A stretch of DNA of 5,669 nucleotides from DATKEU01 sp036493295 (GTDB taxonomy: Bacteria > Myxococcota_A > Polyangia > Fen-1088): the NCBI GenBank assembly GCA_036493295.1, contig DASXQB010000423.1:1-5669 (forward strand), written 5' to 3'. Below are positions 1 to 4,876 of the stretch, in pieces. A program made the position numbers and the translations under genes. The notes under the pieces are model-generated. The model saw only the letters and a program-made list of their open reading frames with translations. It made no database searches and had not been told where the DNA came from. How positions within the stretch are numbered: position 1 is the first letter of the stretch; every line of letters starts with the position of its first letter.

Positions 1-78
1 CTTGATCGCCTGCTGCAGCTGGGGCGTCATGACCAGCTGCTGCGAAAGCTTCAGGTGCTGCTTTATCTCAATCGACAT
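1..78 (-). CDS. rpoN: RNA polymerase sigma-54 factor, N-terminal 26 codons (partial)
   Basis: Only the first 26 residues are in the window; the gene continues past position 1. The peptide MSIEIKQHLKLSQQLVMTPQ is followed by LQQAIK, which matches the start of region I of sigma-54, where a Gln/Leu-rich segment ending in MTPQLQQAI is a hallmark. In this family, region I contacts the bacterial enhancer-binding ATPases and keeps the polymerase silent until activation. The ATG is at 76-78 on the minus strand, preceded by a GAGGG Shine-Dalgarno (85-89) with a 6-nt spacer, so the start is well supported. It lies 135 bp downstream of pyrG on the same strand and may be partly co-transcribed with it. 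A weak promoter-like pair (TTTACC, then AAGAAT about 19 nt later) is visible upstream. Identity is strong despite the short length; nothing can be said about the rest of the protein. Confidence 0.9.
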   Translation of the reverse strand, partial: MSIEIKQHLKLSQQLVMTPQLQQAIK

Positions 79-152
79 GCGGTTCCCTCGGTATTGAGCG
101 GAACCTATTCTTAGCACCTCTTCGTCAGCGCGGTAAAGGGACAAGGCGCTGG

Positions 153-168
153 TGGTACATGTATTGCA
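153..168 (+). promoter_or_regulatory. Candidate sigma-54 (-24/-12) promoter, pointing right
   Basis: TGGTAC at 153-158 and TTGCA at 164-168 match the sigma-54 consensus TGGCACG-N4-TTGCW. The GG and GC doublets are exactly 10 nt apart, the invariant spacing for this class. Mismatches are T for C in the -24 element and A for the final G; the flanking positions fit poorly. Transcription would start near 178-179 and run antisense to the end of pyrG, with no recognised gene downstream. It sits close to rpoN itself, but points away from it. Chance occurrence is a real possibility. Confidence 0.3.
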
Positions 169-194
169 GACACCTCCCTGAGAGAGGTAACTGC
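166..194 (-). terminator. Hairpin downstream of pyrG, possible terminator or RNA 3' end
   Basis: About 20 nt after the pyrG stop codon, the minus-strand RNA can fold as GCAG/CUGC, one U-U mismatch, one U-G wobble, then ACCUCUC-UCA-GGGAGGU (7 pairs, one of them U-G, with a 3-nt loop). On the plus strand the same bases give A-C mismatches where the minus strand has G-U wobbles, so the structure favours the pyrG transcript. There is no U tract after it (the following sequence is AAUACAUG), so it is not a classical intrinsic terminator. It could be a stabilising 3' end, or a weak terminator between pyrG and rpoN. Confidence 0.4.
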
Positions 195-213
195 ATGCAG
201 GTACAGCGAAATA

Positions 214-1893
214 TCAGGTGGTGCCGACGGCGGGCTGCGGCGCGACCGGCAAAGGACGGCGCGAATCAGTTAACCGAGCGCGCAGCGCGGCCCCGATGAA
301 CGATTGAAACAGCGGATGCGGCGCCTGCGGCCGCGACTTGAACTCGGGATGGAACTGGCAACCCACGAAGTAAGGATGGGTCGGCAGCTCGATCATCTCG
401 ATCAGGCGGCGATCGGGCGAGGCTCCCGAAATCAGCATGCCGTGGCTGGTTAACGCCTCGCGGAAGTCATTGTTCACTTCATAGCGGTGGCGGTGGCGCT
501 CGACGATCTCGCCCGCGCCGTACGCCGCCGCCGAACGGGAGCCCGCGGCCAGTACGCACGGATAAGCGCCGAGGCGCATGGTGGCGCCCTTCTCGGTGAT
601 CGTGCGCTGCTCGGGGAGGAAATCGACCACCGGGTACGGCCCCGCGGCGTCGAACTCGGTCGAGTTGGCGCCTTTCAGGCCGGCCACGTTGCGCGCGAAT
701 TCGATCACCGCCACCTGCATGCCCAGGCAGATGCCGAAGAAAGGCACGCCTTGCTCGCGCGCATAGCGGACCGCCTGCACCTTGCCTTCGATCCCGCGGC
801 TGCCGAAGCCGGGCGCCACCAGGATGCCGTCCATCTCCGACAGCAACGCCGCCGGCCCACGCTTTTCGATCTCCTCCGAGTCGATGTGGTGGATGTTGAC
901 GCGACACTCGTTGCCGATGCCGCCGTGGATCAGCGCTTCGTTCAGGCTCTTGTACGACTCGACCAGGTCGACGTACTTGCCGACCAGGCCGATCTCCACC
1001 TCGGTCTGCGGGCTCTTGAGGCGATGAACCACCCTCTCCCAGCCGGTCAGCTCGGGCGCGCGCGACCAGATGTTCAAAAGCTCGGCGATCTTCTCGTCGA
1101 CGCCCTCGGCGTGAAAGCGAATGGGCACCTCGTAGATCGACGCCACGTCCTCGGCGCTGAAGACGGCGTCGGGGGCCACGTTGGTGAACAAGGCGATCTT
1201 CTTCTTCAGCGCCGGATCAATCGCCCGCTCCGACCGACAGAGCAAGATCTCCGGCTGGATGCCGATCTCGCGCAGCTTCATCACCGAGTGCTGGGTGGGC
1301 TTGGTCTTCAGCTCACCGGCGGCAGCGATGAAGGGAACCAGCGTGACGTGCACCGAAACGGCGTTGCCCTGCCCCACTTCCAGGCGCAGCTGCCGGATGG
1401 CTTCCAGAAACGGAAGCGACTCGATGTCGCCAACGGTGCCGCCCACCTCGACGATCAAGACGTCGAAGCCTTTCGAACAGGCCAGGATGCGCGCGCGAAT
1501 CTCGTCGGTGACGTGCGGGATGACCTGCACCGTGCCGCCCAGATATTCGCCCCGCCGTTCTTTCTGGATGACGGTCTGGTAAATCTGGCCCGAGGTGGTG
1601 TTGTTCAACTTGGTCATCCGCTGCGAGATGAACCGTTCGTAGTGGCCCAGATCCAGGTCGGTCTCGGCGCCGTCGTCGGTGACGAACACCTCGCCGTGCT
1701 GCATGGGGTTCATGGTCCCCGGATCGACGTTCAGATACGGGTCCAGCTTCTGGATGCTGATCTTGAGACCACGTCCTTCCAGAAGGCTTCCGATCGATGC
1801 GGAAGCCAGCCCCTTGCCCAGCGACGAGACGACGCCACCGGTGACAAAAATAAACTTGGTCTGTTTCGCGTTCGTCCGAGCAGGCGCGGTCAT
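214..1893 (-). CDS. pyrG: CTP synthase (glutamine-hydrolysing), full length
   Basis: Makes CTP from UTP, ATP and glutamine, the last step of de novo pyrimidine nucleotide synthesis, in the cytosol. The 559-residue product has both family domains. The N-terminal amidoligase domain (about 12-280) carries the P-loop-type GGVVSSLGKG (19-28), the QHGEVFVTDDGAETDLDLGH block (65-84) and EVGGTVGDIES (149-159) with the metal-binding acid. The C-terminal class I glutamine amidotransferase domain (about 298-540) has the oxyanion segment PGFGSRG (361-367), nucleophile Cys389 in GICLGMQ, and His515/Glu517 in FHPEF. It is slightly longer than the E. coli enzyme (545), with about 10 extra residues at the start and a short Pro-rich tail. 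The ATG at 1891-1893 is chosen because AGGAG lies 10 nt upstream and the conserved KFIFVTGG follows closely. An in-frame TTG at 1989 would add 32 unconserved residues and coincides with the likely -35 box. It is transcribed divergently from the response-regulator gene. Confidence 0.97.
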   Translation of the reverse strand: MTAPARTNAKQTKFIFVTGGVVSSLGKGLASASIGSLLEGRGLKISIQKLDPYLNVDPGTMNPMQHGEVFVTDDGAETDLDLGHYERFISQRMTKLNNTTSGQIYQTVIQKERRGEYLGGTVQVIPHVTDEIRARILACSKGFDVLIVEVGGTVGDIESLPFLEAIRQLRLEVGQGNAVSVHVTLVPFIAAAGELKTKPTQHSVMKLREIGIQPEILLCRSERAIDPALKKKIALFTNVAPDAVFSAEDVASIYEVPIRFHAEGVDEKIAELLNIWSRAPELTGWERVVHRLKSPQTEVEIGLVGKYVDLVESYKSLNEALIHGGIGNECRVNIHHIDSEEIEKRGPAALLSEMDGILVAPGFGSRGIEGKVQAVRYAREQGVPFFGICLGMQVAVIEFARNVAGLKGANSTEFDAAGPYPVVDFLPEQRTITEKGATMRLGAYPCVLAAGSRSAAAYGAGEIVERHRHRYEVNNDFREALTSHGMLISGASPDRRLIEMIELPTHPYFVGCQFHPEFKSRPQAPHPLFQSFIGAALRARLTDSRRPLPVAPQPAVGTT

Positions 1894-1903
1894 AGGTTCG
1901 GGA

Positions 1904-1908
1904 CTCCT
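1904..1908 (-). promoter_or_regulatory. Ribosome binding site of pyrG
   Basis: AGGAG on the minus strand, 10 nt before the ATG at 1891-1893. It settles the pyrG start in favour of this ATG over the in-frame upstream TTG at 1989. Confidence 0.7.
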
Positions 1909-1928
1909 GGTCGCGTCTGCTGTTGACG

Positions 1929-1954
1929 CCGAGAAGAGGTTGTCTTCAACTCGG
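1929..1954 (-). promoter_or_regulatory. Possible hairpin in the pyrG 5' leader
   Basis: Near the predicted 5' end of the pyrG transcript, CCGAG (1950-1954) can pair with CUCGG (1929-1933), with an inner UUG-AAGA-CAA stem-loop and a 6-nt bulge. An alternative fold pairs GAGUUG with CAAC-C-UC around the same AAGA loop. There is no U tract and no sign of the GGG-type initiation used in reiterative-transcription control of some Gram-positive pyrG genes. A regulatory role is unproven. Confidence 0.25.
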
Positions 1955-1960
1955 GCGCAT

Positions 1961-1989
1961 ATTCTTTCGTTCTCCTCCTCGGAAGTCAA
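1961..1989 (-). promoter_or_regulatory. Candidate housekeeping-sigma promoter of pyrG
   Basis: On the minus strand, TTGACT (1984-1989, 5 of 6 to the -35 consensus) is separated by exactly 17 nt from AAGAAT (1961-1966, 4 of 6 to the -10 consensus). Transcription would start near 1954, giving a leader of about 60 nt to the ATG at 1893. The -35 box shares its first base with the ATG of the divergent response-regulator gene, so polymerase binding here could interfere with that gene. Confidence 0.55.
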
Positions 1990-2366
1990 TGCCCGGAGAA
2001 GTCATCCTCATCATCGAAGACGATCTGCAGATCGGTGGCTTGGTCGCCGCGGTCCTGGGCGAGGCCGGCTATTGTGTGCAGCTGGTGCGCGACGTGAACG
2101 CCGCCCGCGCCGAAGCGACGCGCGGGTTGCGCCCCGCGGCGCTGGTCAGCGACTTGATGGTCGCTGGGTCAGCCGGCCCGCATCACCTACTGAAAGAGCT
2201 GGAGACAATGTTTCCGTCGGTGCCGGTGACATTGATGACCGGCGTGCCACCCAAGCGCCGGGCCGCCATGGGCGTCACACACGACCACATCATCGAAAAG
2301 CCGTTCGAGCTGGAAGCCCTGCTGGCGGCGATCGCCCGCATGGTCGACGGAAGGCCGCCATCGTGA
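1989..2366 (+). CDS. Stand-alone receiver-domain response regulator
   Basis: A 125-residue protein that is a single CheY-like receiver domain with no output domain. Visible family features are the hydrophobic first strand VILII followed by the acidic pair Glu10/Asp11, phospho-acceptor Asp55 in LVSDLM, the switch Thr84 in LMTG, and Lys104-Pro105 in EKPFE. Such proteins act in phosphorelays or bind a partner when phosphorylated by a histidine kinase; no kinase is in the window. The usual DxxMP turn after the acceptor Asp is absent (DLMVAGSAG), a mild departure. The ATG at 1989 is chosen because strand one begins four residues later; GGAAG lies just upstream with a short 3-nt spacer. An in-frame TTG at 1923 would add 22 unconserved residues. 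Weak promoter-like elements (TTGACG at 1923, TATTCT at 1960) lie upstream, neither with a good partner. Its stop overlaps the start of ribF by 4 nt, so the two are probably translationally coupled. The signal and partner are unknown. Confidence 0.88.
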   Translation: MPGEVILIIEDDLQIGGLVAAVLGEAGYCVQLVRDVNAARAEATRGLRPAALVSDLMVAGSAGPHHLLKELETMFPSVPVTLMTGVPPKRRAAMGVTHDHIIEKPFELEALLAAIARMVDGRPPS

Positions 2367-3331
2367 GCGACGCGCTGGTGCGGGTGGTTCGCGGCCGCAA
2401 AGAATTGGCGCCGCTGCAAGCGAAATTTCCTGGTGGCCTGTCCTTGGCCATCGGCAACTTCGACGGCGTTCACCGCGGCCATCAGGCGCTGGTGCAGGCG
2501 GCGCAGGACCGGGCCGCCGCGCGCGGGGCCACCACCGCCGTGTTGACGTTCGATCCGCATCCGGCGCAGCTTTTCGCCCCGACGCTGGCGCCGCCGCTGA
2601 TCGTCTCGCTTGCGCGGCGCCTCGAGTTGCTGGCGGCGGCCGGTGCCCGGCTGATCGTGGTCGAGCCCTTCGACGCTGCCTTCGCCGCCATCGAAGCCGC
2701 CGATTTTGTGTCCCAGGTGCTCTGCCGCGATCTCGACGCACGCGAGGTGGTGGTGGGCTACGACTTCAGCTTTGGCCGCGAACGAGCGGGCGATGCGCGC
2801 TTGCTGGCGGAGGTCGGCGCATCTTTGAACATGGGCGTCACCGTCGTCCCGCGGGTCAGCTTCGGCGGACTGACTTGTTCTTCGACCAAGGTGCGCGAGT
2901 TCGTGCTGGAGGGCCGCGTCGACGGCGCGGCGCTGCTGCTGGGCCGGCCGTTCGAAATAAGTGGGGCGGTGGTGCACGGCGCCGGCCGTGGCAAGACGCT
3001 GGGCGTGCCGACAGCGAACGTCGAACCGGAAGGCGAGCTTTTGCCGCGCATCGGGATCTACGCCGGACGCGCCACCGTGCTGGCGGGCGGCGCGGCGGCA
3101 GGGCTGTCGCGGCCGTGCGCGATCAGCGTCGGCACCAATCCCCAGTTCGGCGCGGCCGGCGCGGTCGGCGTCGAGGCGCACCTGCTGGACTTCAACGGCG
3201 ATCTTTACGGCCAGCGGTTGCGCGTCGATGTTCTGCAGCGCCTACGCGGCGAGCAGCGCTTCGCTTCGGTGGACGCGCTTTTGACCCAGATCGGCGACGA
3301 CGTCGCCCAAACCCGAAAGATCGTGAGCTGA
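2363..3331 (+). CDS. ribF: Bifunctional riboflavin kinase / FMN adenylyltransferase (FAD synthetase)
   Basis: Converts riboflavin to FMN and then FMN to FAD, using ATP for both steps, in the cytosol. The 322-residue product has the two bacterial RibF domains. The N-terminal adenylyltransferase domain (about 1-170) shows GNFDGVHRGHQ (31-41, the HxGH-type nucleotidyltransferase motif), TFDPHP (62-67), GYDFSFGRERAGD (132-144) and SSTKVRE (173-179, the family's SSTxxR motif). The C-terminal riboflavin kinase domain (about 185-315) shows GAGRGKTLGVPTAN (206-219), with the PTAN metal/ATP-binding turn, and the catalytic-Glu segment VEAHLLDF (270-277). Length is normal. Translation starts at GTG 2363: GGAAGG lies 8 nt upstream, and this GTG overlaps the response-regulator stop in the GTGA arrangement. 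The reading frame stays open far upstream, antisense to pyrG, but that part is not family-like. A third gene follows 1 nt after the stop, which points to a three-gene operon. Confidence 0.96.
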   Translation: MSDALVRVVRGRKELAPLQAKFPGGLSLAIGNFDGVHRGHQALVQAAQDRAAARGATTAVLTFDPHPAQLFAPTLAPPLIVSLARRLELLAAAGARLIVVEPFDAAFAAIEAADFVSQVLCRDLDAREVVVGYDFSFGRERAGDARLLAEVGASLNMGVTVVPRVSFGGLTCSSTKVREFVLEGRVDGAALLLGRPFEISGAVVHGAGRGKTLGVPTANVEPEGELLPRIGIYAGRATVLAGGAAAGLSRPCAISVGTNPQFGAAGAVGVEAHLLDFNGDLYGQRLRVDVLQRLRGEQRFASVDALLTQIGDDVAQTRKIVS

Positions 3332-3332
3332 C

Positions 3333-3923
3333 ATGTTTGACACCGAGACCATGGCCGAGCTGTACGTCAAGCAAGGGTTGGTCAAGAAGGCGCTGGACAC
3401 GTATCAGCGCCTGGTCCTGCAGGCGGACGACGAAATCACCCGTGCCCGCCGGCGCCAGCGCATCGGCGAGCTGGAACAAATGGTCGCCGCCGCCACCGCC
3501 GCCAGGGCGTCGGCGTCGGCGTCGCCCGCGTCCGAACGCAGCCAGTCGGGCGATCGCGCGCCTGTCTTCACGGCGCCGCCGCCCGAGACGCTGCCCCGCC
3601 CCGAACCAAAAGCGTTGCCGCTGCCCGGTGTGCGCGCCGAATGGGACCGGCGCCATACCACCATCACCTGGCGCTTGCCGGCCGACACGGTGGCGCCGAC
3701 CCTGGATCTGCTGCTGCTCATGCGCACGCCGGCCGGCATCATCACCGAGCGACGCACGCTGCCGCTAGCCACCGCCGAAGGACGAACCGTGCTGCCGGTC
3801 CCCGATCTTTACGCCGTGCGCGTCGCCGCCGGTCGCTTGGAAGGCGAGCGATTCGTGCCGATCGTTAGAAGCGGGACCCTCGAAGGGTCCCCCGCCCCCC
3901 GCGACGGGTCTCCGACGGCGTAG
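3333..3923 (+). CDS. Unrecognised protein: TPR-like N-terminus, Pro/Ala linker, beta-sandwich-like C-terminus
   Basis: I do not recognise a named family. The 196 residues fall into four parts. Residues 4-30 resemble one tetratricopeptide unit (MAELYVKQG, then KALDTYQRL), followed by a charged helix to about 51 (RARRRQRIGELEQM). Residues 52-98 form a low-complexity Ala/Ser then Pro-rich linker. Residues 99-179 alternate like beta strands (AEWDRRHTTITWRLP, TLDLLLLMRTPAG, DLYAVRVAAGRLEGERFVPI), with a Trp-Pro / Tyr pattern reminiscent of fibronectin type III folds. The last ~18 residues (SGTLEGSPAPRDGSPTA) are encoded by the palindromic DNA at 3873-3928 and are unlike the rest. No signal peptide or membrane segment is seen, so it is probably cytoplasmic. 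The ATG lies 1 nt after the ribF stop with only a weak ribosome binding site (GAG at 3324-3326), implying coupling to ribF. The N-terminal TPR suggests a protein-protein interaction role; function is unknown. Confidence 0.75.
   Translation: MFDTETMAELYVKQGLVKKALDTYQRLVLQADDEITRARRRQRIGELEQMVAAATAARASASASPASERSQSGDRAPVFTAPPPETLPRPEPKALPLPGVRAEWDRRHTTITWRLPADTVAPTLDLLLLMRTPAGIITERRTLPLATAEGRTVLPVPDLYAVRVAAGRLEGERFVPIVRSGTLEGSPAPRDGSPTA
3873..3891. repeat. Palindromic hairpin 1 (8-bp stem, 3-nt loop)
   Basis: GGGACCCT (3873-3880), loop CGA, AGGGTCCC (3884-3891): a perfect 8-bp inverted repeat inside the last codons of the 196-residue gene. It is the first of three successive hairpins. Confidence 0.85.
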
Positions 3924-3936
3924 CCGTCTGCGACCC
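3906..3936. repeat. Palindromic hairpin 2, containing a stop codon
   Basis: GACGGC (3914-3919), loop GTA, GCCGTC (3923-3928): a perfect 6-bp stem. An outer GGGTC (3906-3910) / GACCC (3932-3936) extends it across a 3x3 internal loop. The TAG that ends the upstream reading frame (3921-3923) lies across the loop and the first base of the right arm. Confidence 0.8.
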
Positions 3937-3953
3937 ACGCGATCTTCGCGTGG
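3935..3953. repeat. Palindromic hairpin 3 (8-bp stem, 3-nt loop)
   Basis: CCACGCGA (3935-3942), loop TCT, TCGCGTGG (3946-3953): a perfect 8-bp inverted repeat. It shares its first two bases with the outer stem of hairpin 2. No T tract follows on either strand, so if the cluster terminates transcription it does so without the classical signal. It lies just upstream of the candidate dapA promoter. Confidence 0.85.
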
Positions 3954-3956
3954 CCA

Positions 3957-3986
3957 TCGACCCCTGACGCGCCTGCGTGCTAGGGT
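3957..3986 (+). promoter_or_regulatory. Candidate promoter of dapA
   Basis: TCGACC (3957-3962, 4 of 6 to -35) and TAGGGT (3981-3986, with TA and final T conserved and TGC just before it) are separated by 18 nt. Transcription would start near 3993, only about 4 nt before the dapA ATG, giving a nearly leaderless mRNA. The consensus match is moderate. Confidence 0.35.
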
Positions 3987-3996
3987 TCGCGCCATC

Positions 3997-4869
3997 ATGT
4001 TCACGGGAGTCATCACCGCCATCGTCACGCCGTTTCGCGGCGACGCCGTCGACGAAGAATCGCTGCGCAAGCTGTGCGACGATCAGATCGCGAACGGCAT
4101 CGACGGGATCGTTCCGGTGGGAACCACCGGCGAATCCCCCACCCTGACCTTCGACGAGCACATCCGAGTCATCAAGGTGGTGGTGGACGCGGTGAAAAAG
4201 CGCGTGCCGGTAATCGCCGGGACCGGCTCGAACTCCACGCGCGAGGCCATCGAGCTATCGCAGGCGGCGCAGAAAGTGGGCGCCGACGGTTTGCTGCTGG
4301 TGACGCCGTACTACAACAAGCCCGGCCAGGATCATATGTACCGCCACTTCAAAGCGGTGGTCGACGCGGTTCCGCTGCCGACGGTGGTGTACAACGTCCC
4401 CGGCCGCACCGGCTGCGATCTGCTGCCCGACACCATCGCCCGCCTGTGCGATCTGCCGGCGATCGTCGGCGTGAAGGAAGCGACCGCCTCGGCGTTGCGG
4501 GCGGCGCAGATCATCGCCAAGGTCGGCGATCGACTGGCCGTGCTGTCGGGCGACGACGCCACGGCGTTCGCGCTGTACGCGCTGGGCGCGAAAGGCTGCA
4601 TCTCGGTGGTCAGCAACGTCGCTCCGCGCGACATGAGCGCGATGTGGGACGCCGTGGTGGCCGGCGATTGGAAGAAAGCGCGCGAGCTGCACTACAAGCT
4701 GCTGCCGCTGGGCGAAGAGCTGTTCATCGAACCGAACCCGGTGCCGGTGAAAGCGGCGCTGTCGATGATGGGTCGGATCGCCGACGAGCTGCGCGCGCCG
4801 CTGTATCCGCTGGCGCCGGCCAATCGCGAGCGCATCCGCGCAGCGCTGCAGCGCTGCGGGCTGCTTTAG
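3997..4869 (+). CDS. dapA: 4-hydroxy-tetrahydrodipicolinate synthase
   Basis: Condenses pyruvate with aspartate semialdehyde, the first committed step to diaminopimelate and lysine; cytosolic (beta/alpha)8 barrel. The 290 residues match the usual length (E. coli 292). Visible motifs are the opening GVITAIVTPF (4-13), the pyruvate-binding GTTGES (42-47) with Thr43/Thr44, the PYYNKP segment (104-109), Tyr132 in YNVPGRTG (132-139) with Arg137 for the substrate carboxylate, and the Schiff-base Lys160 in GVKEA (158-162). All the catalytic residues expected for the family are present. The ATG at 3997 starts the conserved opening directly; no convincing Shine-Dalgarno precedes it (AGGG sits 11 nt upstream, within the probable -10 box), which fits the near-leaderless reading. 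dapB follows after 7 nt. A pyruvate-aldolase relative such as N-acetylneuraminate lyase is the main alternative, but the adjacent dapB settles the role. Confidence 0.97.
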   Translation: MFTGVITAIVTPFRGDAVDEESLRKLCDDQIANGIDGIVPVGTTGESPTLTFDEHIRVIKVVVDAVKKRVPVIAGTGSNSTREAIELSQAAQKVGADGLLLVTPYYNKPGQDHMYRHFKAVVDAVPLPTVVYNVPGRTGCDLLPDTIARLCDLPAIVGVKEATASALRAAQIIAKVGDRLAVLSGDDATAFALYALGAKGCISVVSNVAPRDMSAMWDAVVAGDWKKARELHYKLLPLGEELFIEPNPVPVKAALSMMGRIADELRAPLYPLAPANRERIRAALQRCGLL

Positions 4870-4872
4870 GAG
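4868..4872 (+). promoter_or_regulatory. Ribosome binding site of dapB overlapping the dapA stop
   Basis: AGGAG at 4868-4872 overlaps the last two bases of the dapA TAG stop (4867-4869) and lies 4 nt before the GTG at 4877. This fixes the dapB start and suggests that ribosomes finishing dapA restart on dapB. Confidence 0.65.
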
Positions 4873-4876
4873 CGGC

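Noticed and set aside
191..200. Palindrome CTGCATGCAG as an operator
   Set aside because: A single 10-bp palindrome with no second copy and no adjacent regulator gene; half of it is already used by the hairpin at 166-194.
487..1926. Long open reading frame antisense to pyrG (479 codons)
   Set aside because: It is the shadow of a GC-rich gene: the product is Arg/His/Asp-rich with no domain, and the opposite strand encodes an unmistakable full-length CTP synthase.
1894..1989. Longer pyrG starting at TTG 1989
   Set aside because: The extra 32 residues are not family-like, the TTG lies in the probable -35 box, and the ATG at 1893 has AGGAG at a proper distance.
1679..2362. Upstream extension of the ribF reading frame
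   Set aside because: It runs antisense to pyrG and over the response regulator, is not family-like, and the GTG at 2363 has a good ribosome binding site and starts just before the conserved RibF domain.
2183..3181. Antisense frame across ribF (332 codons)
   Set aside because: Arg/His/Gln-rich shadow frame with no motif; ribF on the other strand explains the sequence.
2875..3768. Plus-strand frame overlapping ribF and the next gene (297 codons)
   Set aside because: Very Arg-rich, crosses two real genes in another frame, and has no recognisable domain.
3873..3953. Reading the hairpin cluster as a CRISPR array or tRNA
   Set aside because: The three palindromes differ in sequence and have no regular spacers, and there is no cloverleaf or CCA-like end.
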